Below are positions 9,410 to 21,950 of a DNA stretch of 64,000 nt, piece by piece. Position 1 is the first letter of the stretch. Each line of letters starts with the position of its first letter. Below the pieces are notes generated by a model, which saw only the letters and a program-made list of their open reading frames with translations, searched no databases and was not told the origin of the DNA. A program made the position numbers and the translations under genes. Location: positions 186,001 through 250,000 of the forward strand of contig WNYE01000054.1 of NCBI GenBank assembly GCA_021396245.1, read 5' to 3'. The DNA is from Sporothrix humicola (lineage: Eukaryota > Ascomycota > Sordariomycetes > Ophiostomatales > Ophiostomataceae).

Positions 9410-11955
9410 ATGACCTGACCATATGCGGTCTGCTCGTTCGTTTCCTCTGTCTTTCTCCCATGTCTAGTTAGAGCCAGCCTGTTAGAGTTTTTATTTTTCT
9501 GTCCATTCTTTTTCTTTTTTCTTCATGTTCTACTCTCAGCCGGGATGTATGGCGTTTGGTGGTCTGGAATTAATGTTATGATCCGAGTTAGGGTCAGAAT
9601 TAAAAAAATCAAATAAAGTCCTAAATCAACAGAAAGTGTCCAATAGTCAATGTGTCATCACTTAGTGTCCGGTGAATTGGCATCTTGCCCCAACATTACG
9701 GTCAACAACTCAAAAACACCTCATCTCTCCTCATTTTTGAGTCCATCAAAACCCCTGTTGCCATTCGTAGATACAACATGCGCAGCCAATGACGTAATCC
9801 GGCCTGTAACAAGTATGACACCAGGTAAATCTGCGTCGTAAATCTGACCTTGCGTGCGTGTGAGGTGAAGGAGCAAAGGCTGCGGTCAAGGAGGCCCAAG
9901 TGGTGGTCGGATTGCCGTATTTGTCGATTTGGCGTCGTTCGTGCATCGCCTACAGGGGCATTGGTTGGGGGCTCTCGGCCTCTAGACCCTCGCCTACGCT
10001 GAACTAGCCGCTGTCAGGGCGGTCCAGGGTACCCGATATCGCGACACCATCACCACACGTGTGGACCAGATTGGCCTAGTGCAGCCGCGCTAAAGTGCAG
10101 AAAAAAGATGAGACATAAAAAAAAAACTTTTTTTCTTTTTTTTTCACTCTTTGCTCCCTCTAAAACAAAAACCAAGGCTATGAAGCTGCATACAGGCAAA
10201 AAGCAAAAAAGGACAAGGCGGAACAGCAGAAAACAGCATGGCGCCTCGCCAGCAAATGAGATTTCAAGGAGAATTAATCAAGAGTCAAACAATAGACAAA
10301 GCGAATGCCATTGCTTTTCTAAAAGGAGCATACGAGAGATCAGAATAAAAAATCTGACTGCGATGCCGCTTCCAAGAAACCAAGAATGCCAGCCTTTACA
10401 AATAAAGTATGAGTCGACAGTCGACATCGGACATCGCCCGGCCGTTCCTTCCGCTTCTTGTGTCGTCTTTCTATGTGTCGTTTCGTTCTTTCACTTTTTC
10501 TGTCTCTCAGCTCCCTACATTCGTGCACCTTCTTCTTATGGTAGCCTTCTCCCTTTTTTCTTCAATGATCAACAGTAAGAATGGGTAAGGATGGGGGGAC
10601 CCGATGTTAGATCTGTCTCCTTTTTTGTTCTTTTTAAGGGTTTCGAACTAGCAACGGGCCTTTTATTTTCTCTTTTTATTTCTCTTTTATTTTACACTCG
10701 TCGGCCGCCGCGTCGCTCATCGCCCGTCCTTTAAGTGCTTGTCATTGCTTCTTAATTTTTCTTGGTCGTCTTGGTCTCTTGCTCGGTCCGTTCTGGCTTC
10801 CATTACGTTTGAGATATTGCCTCTTCTCACTTTGGATGGCCAGTCGTCGTACTTTGTAGTTGCATCCCTCGTATTGTTGCATTTTAGATCTGTTGAATTT
10901 TTCTTTTGTTCGTTTTTGCGCTCTTGCCTTGTCGTTCCCTCGTTCTCATCCGCTCTTTCCGTGCTCTCTCTTGTGGATGAGCCGCTCTTTCCATCCCACG
11001 CTTCTCCTCTGAACACCCTCCCCCGATCTCACCATCGCTCCTGCCCTTGCACGCAAAACCCACGCCAGTGACGCCCGATTCTCGATTCTGCAGCACCGCT
11101 TGTCGCTCATCGCCCATCGCGTCCTTCGTTCGCTCCTGCCTCCCCGGCCAGGGTGCCCCCCGCATTGTCGCAGCCCCGCCGTATGCAACCAACCATTGAA
11201 CTGAATTTTCCTTTTCCTGCGCCCATTTTACATTTTATCCTTTTTCACGACGCTCGTCGTGCCTTTTCTGCATTTCCCCTCTCGCTCTAGGCCGCCGCCC
11301 GCTTCCACTCGCTTGCGCGCCCCTCTCTCACAGCAGACACGCATACGCACATCAAGTCCTAGGCCAGACACACTCCTTGGCTCTTTTTGTCCTCTGCTGG
11401 CCTTGCCTCTTTCCCACTATTATTGCTCCTGCCACAGTTGCCCTACAGTGGACCTGGTTGGCTGGATTCAATCTCCCACTGAAAGCCTTTTCTCCTCCTC
11501 TTTTCTCCTCTCTTCACTCAAACCAGACACACACACTCCCACCCAGTTGGCAACACAAGAGACAGCTTCGTGAAAGCTCGCCATTGTGTGCATCCGGCCC
11601 TCTTCTGTCACATTACACATCAAAGGTCATACGCCGGCCTTGCGAGACGTTCTTTCGTCCATCTCTTCTTTTCCCAGAAATCATTAACGGCCACCCCTGC
11701 GCGTTATCTCGCTTGTTCCTATACCGAGCCACCGAGTCACGCCGACTGCAAACTCCACCGCACGATCGTCGACGAGCGCCGCAAGCAACAGCAAAAAGCA
11801 ACGAGAGGCTGAAAGGCTGAGACACCAGACACACACAACCACAAACACACACAACCCACACAAAACCTGCACTGCGCATCGGCGCCGGGCTGCATCGGCC
11901 CTGTCCTGGTGACGCCGTTGCCCACATTGCAAGACATGTGGGAGTGCACGCCACG
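9410..11955. other. 2.5-kb non-coding interval with a long pyrimidine-rich leader
   Basis: Begins with the 3' UTR of yos9 (AATAAA-like signal near 9610). From about 10440 to 11900 the plus strand is a nearly continuous C/T-rich tract, typical of long fungal promoters and leaders, leading to the Zn2Cys6 gene at 11956. Open frames inside (for example 10108-10578, 11377-11820) have biased composition and no recognisable domain, so I do not call them genes. A perfect 12-bp palindromic E-box is at 10053-10064. Confidence 0.55.
10053..10064. promoter_or_regulatory. Palindromic E-box CCACACGTGTGG
   Basis: A perfect 12-bp palindrome centred on CACGTG, the core bound by bHLH and Cbf1/Pho4-type factors. 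It lies 1.9 kb upstream of the Zn2Cys6 start and 0.65 kb downstream of yos9. Its function is inferred from sequence only. Confidence 0.35.
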
Positions 11956-14763
11956 ATGAAGACTGAAGACGGTGGAATCGACGACCTGTTGCCGTCGCTC
12001 CCGCCGCCGCCGCCGCCTTCGCCGCAAATCAGCACCAAGGCCGCTCTCTTTACCAACGGAACCACCAACGGGACTGCCAACGGCACCGCCAACGGCACGT
12101 CCGAATCTGCTCCGGCAGCTACTACTGCCACCGCACAGTCCAAGCGCACCGTCTGCGACCACTGCAGACGACGAAGTGAGTCCGCTGTCCTCCAAACCAC
12201 CCACAATAACTCCCCACTAACCGTCCAGGAATCCGCTGCGATGGCCAGCTTCCGTGCCAGCCATGCGTCAATGCTTCGCTGGCGTGCAAGCGCGACCACG
12301 TTCCTCTAAAACGGGGACCCAAGCGTGGCCGCGGGCGCGTCATCAACGAGCTCCGGGAACGGTACTCGATTGACCAGAACAACCCCAACATCAATGCCAA
12401 TGCCAATGCCACCCTCACCCATTCCAAACACAGCCGCGAAAGCAGCATAGACTTGTATGTTGTCCTCCTCCCAATCCATGTTGTATATTCGCCCACTAAC
12501 CATCAGAATAAATGGCATTGATATGTCTGTGCCGTCGACGCCGGCGCCGCCGTCCGACATTTCCTGGCAGAAAATGTCCTCGGACCCTCGCCATGCCGCC
12601 GAGCCCCGCGGCGCCTTCTCGACCGAGCAGTATCGGCCGACCACCCGCAGCTACATGTACCTCATGCCACGGTGCATCGACCTCTACTACGAGCACATCT
12701 ATCCCATCATGCCCCTGCCCTACATGCCCGCCGTCCGCGACATGGTCAACCGCGCCGAGCTTTCCTTCTCGGATCGCAACTACCTCTATGCGCTCTGCGC
12801 CCTGACGTGCTTCCACATGTCGGGCCAAAACATTACCGCTGATGCGCCTCACCCATCGTGGGAGTGCGCAGGCCGCTTCTTCTTGGACGAGTGCATCTCG
12901 GCGCGCCAGTCGTACGACTTCTTCAACGATGCGTCTCTACACGCCGTCATTTCGTCGTTCTGGCTGTCCACGTCCTTCTTCGAGATCAACCAGTCGCGCA
13001 AGTCGTGGCTCTACCTGCGCGAGGCATTGACTCTCGCCCAAGAGCTGTCACTCCACGATGATGCCTCGTATGTCGGCCTGGATGCCGCAGAGACGCTCTG
13101 CAGGCAGCGCACATTTTGGCAGCTCTTTGTCACGGAGAGGTAAGACAACGACCTTGCGCTTTTTTACCTAAACACTGCTCGGTGTATTACCCGTATACTA
13201 ACTCTCATCTGTAGGTCCTTTGCTATCCTTCGGAGCAAACCCATCACGCTCAAGAAGACGCCATCTCTCCCGACAACCCGCCACCCCTACGAAGCACCCG
13301 AGATCCATTCCGGCTTCCGCCAGCTCATCAGCTCCTACACCCCCCTTGACGAATCATTTGTCAATGCCTGGAACGAAGGCTCTGACCCGCGCGTCACGGC
13401 CGCTACATACCTTGCCCTGCAAGCCGTCCTGGCCATGCGCCCACCGTTCCTCTCCAAGGCACGCACCGAGATTGTCACTGTCACTCACGGCCTGTCCACG
13501 ACCAGCAACAGCCCCGAGATCCAGTCGCCCAGCGGCCACGAAGCCCCACCTCCATCGCCGAGCTCGCCCGCCGAATTTACGGCTGGCCTGAACGCAGCGT
13601 TTGGCATCACCTCAGAGAATGCCGATGAGGAGGTCAAGCAGGAGGCTGAGCCCGAGACGACCGACATCCAAAAGGCCGATCTTCTCATCACCCAACAGTG
13701 GCTCCGCCTGATTGTCTGGCAGTCCTCCTTCCGCCAGCAGCTACTGTCATGGACAGCACCCGATGAGAGCATGCGCTTCGCGTTCCCGCTCACCATTGCC
13801 GCCCGCACCGCCGCCGTCATCCAGAGCCTGCCGCCCCAGGCCATCGAGGTCCACGGCATGGGCATCTTTGAGAAGATCTTTGAGATTGGCACCTGGTCCA
13901 TGAACGTGCTCCAGGCCTGCGATATGGCCAGCAAGTCTGGCACCAATGTCGCAGGCGGCGGTGCCGCCATGGGCATGGATTTCGCCGGCGCCTCCGACAT
14001 GGGCGTGCTGGGCGTGGGCCGCATGTCCTACTCGGTCGACCCGCTCGAGTTCTTTGTGCGCACGCTGAGCGCCAGCCCCAACAGCCGCACCCAGTACGCC
14101 GAGCGCCTGCTCATGTTTGCCAACGAGCAGACGGGCGGCGGTATGCGCATGGCGCTATCGCCAGCACCCGCCCTCTCGTCGCCTTCGTCACCCGAGCTGC
14201 TGCCCAACACCAACGGGCACTGGTCGTCGCACGAGGACATTGCCACGACTACGGCGGCCGCAGTTGCAGCTGCATCCTTGCCGCCCGTTACGGACGCCAA
14301 CGGCAGTGCCATCGGCGGCACCGTGCTCGGCGAGGTCGGCGATGATTTTGTCACTGTGCCGTCCGTCAACCACTTTGCGACCACCACGGCTACCACGACG
14401 ACTGGTCCCAACGGCGAGCCCTTACCGTTTGCCTTTGACACGAGCGGCCTTGACGGTACTGCCAACGGCACCGCCGGTTTCGAAATTGGCCCCGTCGCCT
14501 ACGACGGCAGCAGCCTCGATGGTGTTGTCTATGACGGCACCGTCAGTCCTACGGGTGTCTCTGTCGGTGGCGGTTCGTACGGGTCCATCCACGGCGGCTC
14601 CATCAACGAGGGCATCAGCCGGAACCACAGCTACGGCAGTTTCACGGAGGAGCTGCAGGCTGGCACGGACTACCCTGTCTTCTTGCCCAGTGCCGCACAG
14701 AGCCCGACCGAGAACAACGGCTTTGCCGGCTTCGACCTGTCGCACGCGAAATTCGCATCCTAA
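11956..14763 (+). CDS. Zn2Cys6 transcription factor, COL-26/BglR (AmyR-related) type
   Basis: Four exons: 11956-12175, 12229-12454, 12507-13139 and 13215-14763. The introns are 53, 52 and 75 bp, each with a CTAAC branch site; total 875 aa. The Zn2Cys6 cluster is split by intron 1: C67-x2-C70-x6-C77-x5-C83-x2-C86-x6-C93. The basic linker VPLKRGPKRGRGRVINELRE follows, as in the RGT1/COL-26 group. The middle domain (CIDLYYEHIYPIMPLPYMPA, LCALTCFHMSG, then LFVTERSFAILRSKPITL across intron 3) is the regulator domain shared with MAL-activator/AmyR-like proteins. The C-terminal third is Ala/Thr/Gly-rich and probably disordered. COL-26 in Neurospora and BglR in Trichoderma govern starch, maltose and cellobiose responses and glucose sensing; orthology is inferred from motifs. 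A poly-Pro run (PPPPPP) lies near residue 20, then TNGTTNGTANG repeats. Confidence 0.82.
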
Positions 14764-15129
14764 TATACGCTCAAATCTTTACATATACATCCATACTTTC
14801 CTACTTAGTATCTGTCGTTTTTGGTTGTTTTGGCTCCGAGGTAGGGTCGTTGGGCGGTTTATTTGCTTGGTTTTGCTTTCCTCTTCTCTTGGTCCGGCAT
14901 GTCTCCTCTTCTTTGTCACGTCGAGCGCATTTTTGACTGTTTTATGTTTTCTTGTTTTGGGCCGGCATATCATTTTCTGCTCTCATCTTACATACCATTT
15001 ATATTTCATAAAAAACTGGGTGGCATATTTTTTTTGGTATTTACGAGGGGGGTTCTGCTCATGGCTCAACGGTCGGATGTTAGTTTTCAGGTTTACGGCT
15101 TTTATGTATCGTCTCACAATTTAATAATG

Positions 15130-15360
15130 CATCTATTGAGTTTGTAAGTTTTATGTCAAATTTGTATGAATCGTTACTAGATGTTGTTTTATTTGTTTGT
15201 TTTATTGATTTTCATTTATCTGAAATATTTATAAATCAAATTGAAAAAAAAACCCATTCAAAATTAATTTCACAAATATTTAGTTAAAGTTATTGAAAGA
15301 CAAAATCTATCCCAGAAACTATTTCAAAAAGTATTCAAGCAAGAAATACTGGTAGTATTT
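15130..15360. other. A/T-rich patch
   Basis: About 230 bp of markedly A/T-rich sequence with poly-A and poly-T runs, in a neighbourhood of average composition. There is no open frame of note. It could be a nucleosome-depleted or terminator-proximal segment, or a short degraded repeat. Confidence 0.35.
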
Positions 15361-17712
15361 TCTTCTTCTTCTTTTGCTTGATTGAGGGTGTATGTTGCCA
15401 CACCTGTCACACCGTTGTTGTTATCATGCTCGTCATGGTGAGCACGATTCGTTCATCACACAGCAGGACACACCTTGCCACGTTTTTGATGCATGCATGC
15501 CAGCGCACACATGAAAGACGCACACTCCATGGTGTACTTTTTGACATGTTTGTTTACAATAATATGACAATATTCAGGGCCTGACTTGTTGATAAGATAT
15601 ACCAGCCTCCCACCAACGATGGCAGGAGGGGTAAACGATGCAAACACTGCCGGACAACCACTCTTTATCTCGTCCGGTCGCGATGTTTGCATCCGTGGGA
15701 CGGAGGATTCTGCGCCGCTCTCTTTATTCTCCTCGTTCCTTTGAACTGGCCCGTTCGCACCGTTATTGACCATGGCACTCCGTATTTGGTCTTTGCGGAG
15801 TATCACGTAATGTATTAAGGACCGCAACAAATATTGGATTTGTCGATGGAGAGTCGTATTTATTGACGATTCTAAACGCCCCAATTGATGCCAACCACTG
15901 GATTGTCAACAAAGGACTGACCGTTCAAACCGCTTTATCACTTTATCACACACAATCCCATTGAGCCCTTTGCCACTTCTGTCTGAATGGGCCCAGCAAA
16001 CTTTATCGCTATCGTCCACCACATCTTTTGAGGTCCTTTGCGCTCGGTCTGGCCTGGTTCCACAGCATCGCTATTCTTGTTTACCTGCTGCCCACACCTC
16101 CGTGCACTGCGTCCTGCACCTAGAGTCACTGTGCGCCATGCGCCATACATTAGTGCATTTTGATCTATCAAGCGGCCGGCCGTTTTCTCCTTTCTCTTCT
16201 GAGCTTTCCCCCCCTTCATCCATTGTTCGACTTTTGCGCCGCGCGCCTACATTTTCCATTTACTTCTTCTGTGCAAGTCTCCTCTGCACGCTCGCCCCTC
16301 TTTCGTCGATGTTCTTTGCCACCGTTCATCTTAAAGTGCATGCATACCGGTCGGCACGCGGCCGGTGCATGTTCCCGTTGGCTTGGACCAGGTGCTTTGC
16401 CCCAGTCTGGGAAAGGGCAAGGACCGGCCAGGTGAGTCTTTTTCAAACACCCTAACTTTGGACGATCACAGTTCGTAGTTTCCATGTGTGTTCGCCCGCG
16501 GTGTTTGCGTTTTGCGTTTTGCTTTTTGCTGATGTTTGCTTCCTTCTTTTTTCTTCCCCTGCAGCAGTTCATTTTGTTATGCATCTCTCAGCCGTTCCTT
16601 AGTACCCCCCAAGAGCCTTTCAGCTCTCAATCCTTCTCTTCGTCCGTCTTTCCTTGCCCTATTGATTCTTCACCTTCCTTTTCCTGCGGTGGTTAGGAGA
16701 AGCGTAGGACATGCAAGGATGAGCTACCCAATGGGCTCTCCGTTCGTGCTTCCGTCCACCAGAGCTAGAAGCACAAAAACACATGATGGTGAGACCTGCA
16801 CAGGCGAGATGCAAGGGACACAAGTGTTTTACAGGACTAAAAGACAGAACAAGGAAAGCACAAGTGGAAAGAGAACCGAGAGAAGGCTGGGAAGAGAAAC
16901 AAAATGGAAGCTGGAGAGAAACATTTCGTTGGCCAATGGTGCTCCAGAATGTCCACCTTGCTTGCGTTCAACTCCAGTTTCCTGCTTTCAATATGCAACT
17001 ACGTGCATTGACGTGGGGATGCCATGTTTTGGTAAGAATCTAGAATAATAAATGGCCGAGAAGGCAGAGTAAGGAACATGATATTCTCTCGTGGCTCTTC
17101 TTCTCCTTGCATTTGGTATGCAGCTGGCAGAGGTAGGGGGTTTTTGTTGGAGGCGCATTTGTGCATCTTGACCGCCACTTTTCGGCTTGTTCCTGTAATT
17201 GCGCAAATAATCTTTTACATGTGGCACAAAAGGCTTTGTGACGAGAACTTCCTTGCCTGTGAAGCATCGGCACAAGATACCTGGCTGACAATGCTTCCCT
17301 TGCAGGAAATTGTGAGGCTTTTTATGAACCCCGCGAGGTATCATCCGGGCCCTTGCCTCTTGCGATCTTACGATAGTAGTCGTTGGCTGGTGACCGACTT
17401 TTGAGTTATTGAATTCTGTCGATGCAAGGGAGAGGCTCTCAGCGTCCAGAGTTTTCTTTACAACTCCCAAATGGGGCGCAATACGCCACAGAAAGCTGCA
17501 CCAAGAGTCATAGAGCTCACCAGCCACTTGTCGGCCGACAGCCAATGGTTTTTGTCGCTTTTGTTACTGGAACCCTTGGCTGCGTTTATGCGTTTCTTTA
17601 CAGCCCGTCCTGCTTTCTTTTGCCTTTCTCCCTAGGCCTGCCATGCTATGCTGTGAACAGGAACTATGACCAATGGATTGATTTTTGCCTGGGGCAAGAC
17701 GAACCAGGGAAT

Positions 17713-17740
17713 GGCAGACGGCAGACGGCAGACGGCAGAG
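17713..17740. repeat. Four 7-bp tandem units, GGCAGAC
   Basis: GGCAGAC three times followed by GGCAGAG, inside the gene-poor region. A small simple repeat without visible context. Confidence 0.7.
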
Positions 17741-20700
17741 ATCAAGAGGCAGGCCTGCCCTGTACCCAGGTTTTCTTGAACCACAGTTGGTAACAACCAA
17801 CAGGCAAATGCAGTCTCTGCAGTCTGCAGTCTTCAGTGCAGATGCGACTGGCTGCATGCCCAAAGAGGCAATTTTGGCGCACAGGAGTATTGGCAAGATG
17901 ACAAGCCCCGAGCATCGATTCATTACGCCAGATTGATTTGTACGCCGTCCTCTGTACTCTGCCCTTCGTCTACGATCCTCTGTACGAGCGAGGGAGCAAT
18001 GCTGCAGAAATGCGGCAAGGGGGAGCAAGTGGAAGTGGACACGGGACGCCGTTCGTCCACGAGATGATTTCTCTTTCTTTCTTTCTCCATTCCTCGTTTT
18101 CATCTGTCCAGACACAATGATAACACAAATTCAAATGATGTCCACCCCTCCGTCCTTTGTCACTTCGTCACCCTCGTCATCACTATTGTCACTCTCAATC
18201 GGACACACGCCAATTCCCGTAGCGTCGCATTTCCATTAAACTTTTGGTGTCTCCGACGCGCTTTTGTGCGACGCCATCGCGAAAAGAGTGTATGATTTTC
18301 GCGTTTCTAATTAAACGGAAGGGACCTGAGAACTGGCGGAGTCATGAAAAAGGAAGAAAGGCTCGAAAGGCATTTTGTCTGCTCATGAAAGACGACGTCA
18401 AGTCCTGAAAAGTTCAGAAAATTGAAAAAGAAAGTCAACAGAGTTGCAGCCGTAATCTCAACCCCGGCCAGTTTGGAGACAGTTGGCCAATCACCACACG
18501 TCTTCTCACATCCCCTGTCGAAAAACAGTGGAGGCACCAGCCCCCCTATTTTTTTGTTCCCTTTTCTGGCCCCTGTTGATATCAGTTTCTTCTTCTCTTC
18601 ACCCCGTTTCCCTTGTACTTTTGCTCTCTTTTGCACCTCCGTCTCCCTCAGATCTTTCTTCCACTCTGGCCCACAAGCGGCAGCCGGGCCTTTGCACTGG
18701 ACCAAGGCCGGGGCCGTCTCGCTCTGTCCCTGTTTCTTGCAAGGATATCCCCTTTTCGCAAAGGAAACGGCAGTGCCAAAAAGTGCTCAAGACAGGGGCA
18801 CGATGGGCACTGGGCACTTTCGACTTTGAAGGATGCCTGACGGACGGCCAAAACGGACCAGGGGAATTGAGGGAAAAAGAAACAAAGTGTGCCTGCCTGC
18901 GAGAGAGTGAGAATATGTCGCCGTCTCTGTCATCGCAGGTTTTTTATTATTATTTACCTTTTTGTCCTAGCTCTACCGTACGATTGGAACGGGGGAAAGT
19001 GGCCTAGGCCCCTCTGTGGCCTCTTGTCTTGGTCGCTTCCTGTCTCTGGGTCTGGGTTTTCAGTTTATGTGCCTGTCTTTTCCCTATTTGACTGGTTTCT
19101 TTCTCTTGATAGCAGGGGCCTGAAACAAGACAGCCGGCAGCCGAGGACCTTTGCGATAAAGAAAGCCCATCTCTGGGCGTTTCTTGTCTTTCTCTGGTGG
19201 CTTCTGAAAAGGATGATAGTCGACGATAGAAGAACCGAATTGCGCCTCAAATCTGCATCCAGGCCGTCCCGCAAAATGGACAAAAGCGAGCCAAAGAGGA
19301 AAGAGTCAATCTTGAGAGGTCCAGTCTCTGCAAGAAGATGCGCTAAAACAGCCCAACGGCGGATGCTAATACGAAGCGGCCGCACCCAGGCCCGGCAAGG
19401 TCGCTCCTGCCCCAGTGCGCCGGGATGTCTCCCCTTGCCTAGCGGCGTCGCTAGCGCCTTGTTCTCCTGCACGTCCAACTCCCATTCTCCATGACGGCAA
19501 GAGGCTCACGTTTTGCAAGGGGCGAAAAAAACAAGAGAGAACAAGAAATATTTGGAAGGAAAAGGGATAAAGGAATCAAGAAAAGGAAAGCACTATGGAG
19601 TCACTGACGTTTTTCTTGCAAACAAAACGCTAGCTCTCGGCCGTTTGCACAAATAGAGGAAAGAACGGAGACTGCAGCACAAGTCGAGGAAAGAGGGACG
19701 GACAGAAAAGGGGAAAGCGTAGCAGAAAACGGGCGTGGGAGCTCCCGTCCTAGTCAGGAAATTGCCTTGTCGGCCGCTCCTTCCCTCGCAAGCTCCAAGA
19801 AAGCGTGTCTCGGTTTTGTGATGGCGGTCGCGTCGCAGACCAAAACAGCAAGAACGATCGCCACTGTTTCCTTTGCTCACTTGCTCACTTTCCTCGTAGT
19901 CGTTTCTCTGGTTCTCTCCTTTTTGCTTCTTTGATCCTCAAATTTACCCCTCGCGTTGTTGAGTTGTTTCTTGGATCGTTTCTTCTTTCTCTCTCAACCT
20001 GCACCGCAAATCGCTTCCTATTCACTTCAACGACCGCCATCCACCGATTCTCCGTCTGTCTCGACCTGGTCTTACCTGCTGTAGGATCCCTGGCCCCCCG
20101 GACCACCAAGAGTGAGACAATTGGAGAAGAAGCGACAAAAGAGGCAAAAAGACGAAGAGAAGACAAAAAAGCCAGCCAAAAGGACAGGGAACGGCAGGCA
20201 AGAAACGAGCCAACGAAGAGACAGGGTGCATCCTGACTCGGATCTGGCCAGTCAAGCAGGTCCTATTCGTGCCCGAGCCATCTTGCATCGGAGCCTTACA
20301 GCTATGGGGCCTGGCCTTTCTGGCGTTTTGTTTCCTTGACGAATTTGCCCCCATTCTCACCTTGCAAGGAATGCGTTGCCTGGCACATCGACGCTACAAA
20401 ACATCACGACAGCAAACAGCGCAGACGACAAGGTGAATGTCATATTTGTACTGCGTTTTGTTTGTGTTCTATCATTATTCGTTTGCACGAAGCCTTTGAT
20501 ACATCATTGTCACCACTTCGCATCGCATCACATCACCAGACAAAGGAACACGACATACTTACGGAGTATACACTACGCCGTTGGAACACCACTTCGAGGA
20601 GACGAGTATCTGCTATCGCAGTGACCGTTATCGACCCTTCGAACCGAGCCACACTCTGTTTCCTCGTTGCATCAAAGGGTACCAGGCGCACGCGCCCCGG

Positions 20701-21950
20701 ACCACTGCCCACGATCACACCCCACGAGGACGTTGGACAACATCCGTCGCATCTCGAAAAACCGTCGTGACCTCACTGGTGACTGCTGACTGGCGACAGA
20801 CCTGGCAAAGCCTGCCCAGACGCCCGCTCACCTGGCTCTCGCCTTTTTGCTCTTTGCTCCCCGTTTTCCCTCACACCCTTCGCATCCACACCACCCACAC
20901 CAACACCGTCGCAACAGGTCCTCATCCTCGTTAGCTCTCCCGACCCCTGGCTGCGCCCCCCATCTTTGCAGTTACCAACGCCGGCACTCCTTCCGCTCTC
21001 CAGAATCGATAATAATAGCGCCAAAGTTTGACCCTGCTCCTGCAGCGAAACTAGCCAGGGCCCTACGACGCGGTCTCCAATCCTGACGACTTTCAGTCTT
21101 GGCTGTCTCGATTTCTTTTTCTCATTTTTCTTCTTGTCTTTCTTCTCATTGACAAGACTATTTTTTTCTTTTCTTTTTTTGCCTCCTTCCTTGGCTCACA
21201 CACTCTCGACGATTTGTCTCTCCCGACTTCGTCCCTCATCCATCTGCAGAGTGCATCCTTCTGGCTCTCACACCACGGTGAAGATCCCGACTCCTTGTCT
21301 TTCTCACCCGTCTATCGTCTCCCTTTCCATGCAGCTGCCGTCTTCCAGGTAGCCCTGTCTGGAAGGAGCCCGGTACTACTGGATTGGATCTTGTTAGTCT
21401 CTCTTTTCTTCTTTCTCACCCTGCATCTCGCCCACTCTTTTTTGTCTTTCTCCCTTCTCTTTCTTTTTTGTTTCCTTTTACACCCCTTTCTCTTCTTCCT
21501 CCCGCCCATGATCTTGCGTTTTGTATTATTTCTCTCGTTTTTGAGATATCGTTTTCTGATTCGGCCTGCAGCAAAACTTACACGACATAACCTCCTTTCA
21601 CCGCCTGCCGCGTCCCGCTTGACTGCATATACACAATACACACACACCTAGGCCAGGATCCTATGAGACGTCAGCAGCACCCAGCTGCCGTTTGACGACT
21701 GCGTCAAAACCTCCTTTTGACATTCGATAACGTCCTGGCATTTAGTTTTTCTTTGGACGAACCGGCTTGCAGAACGGGCGACCCGCACACCCCTCGTCCC
21801 ATACATCTCTGTCTTTCTCTCACAGACATTCTCCATATTCATCCAGCTGGGCTGGTCTAGAGGTCCAAGATAGATTCTTTGCCTCCCACTCCAACCCCTT
21901 TCAGGGCCACCCCCCTTTCGTTTACATCTTCTTCGTCGCCACTCGCCGCC

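Larger units (their letters stand above)
14764..21950. other. 7.2-kb gene-poor region
   Basis: No recognisable protein or tRNA was found on either strand. The first 350 bp hold the 3' UTR of the Zn2Cys6 gene. An A/T-rich patch follows at about 15130-15360. From about 16000 onwards the strand alternates between C/T-rich tracts and mixed sequence, and 20800-21950 is a pyrimidine-rich leader ahead of the Cnn_1N gene. The longest open frames (for example 16988-17545 minus, 18889-19494 plus) are low-complexity or lack any domain signature. The region could hold non-coding transcripts or distal regulatory DNA, but the sequence alone does not show which. Confidence 0.5.

Noticed and set aside
16988..17545. 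185-codon minus-strand frame in the gene-poor region
   Set aside because: No domain, no signal peptide, codon use unlike neighbouring genes, and no supporting splice pattern.
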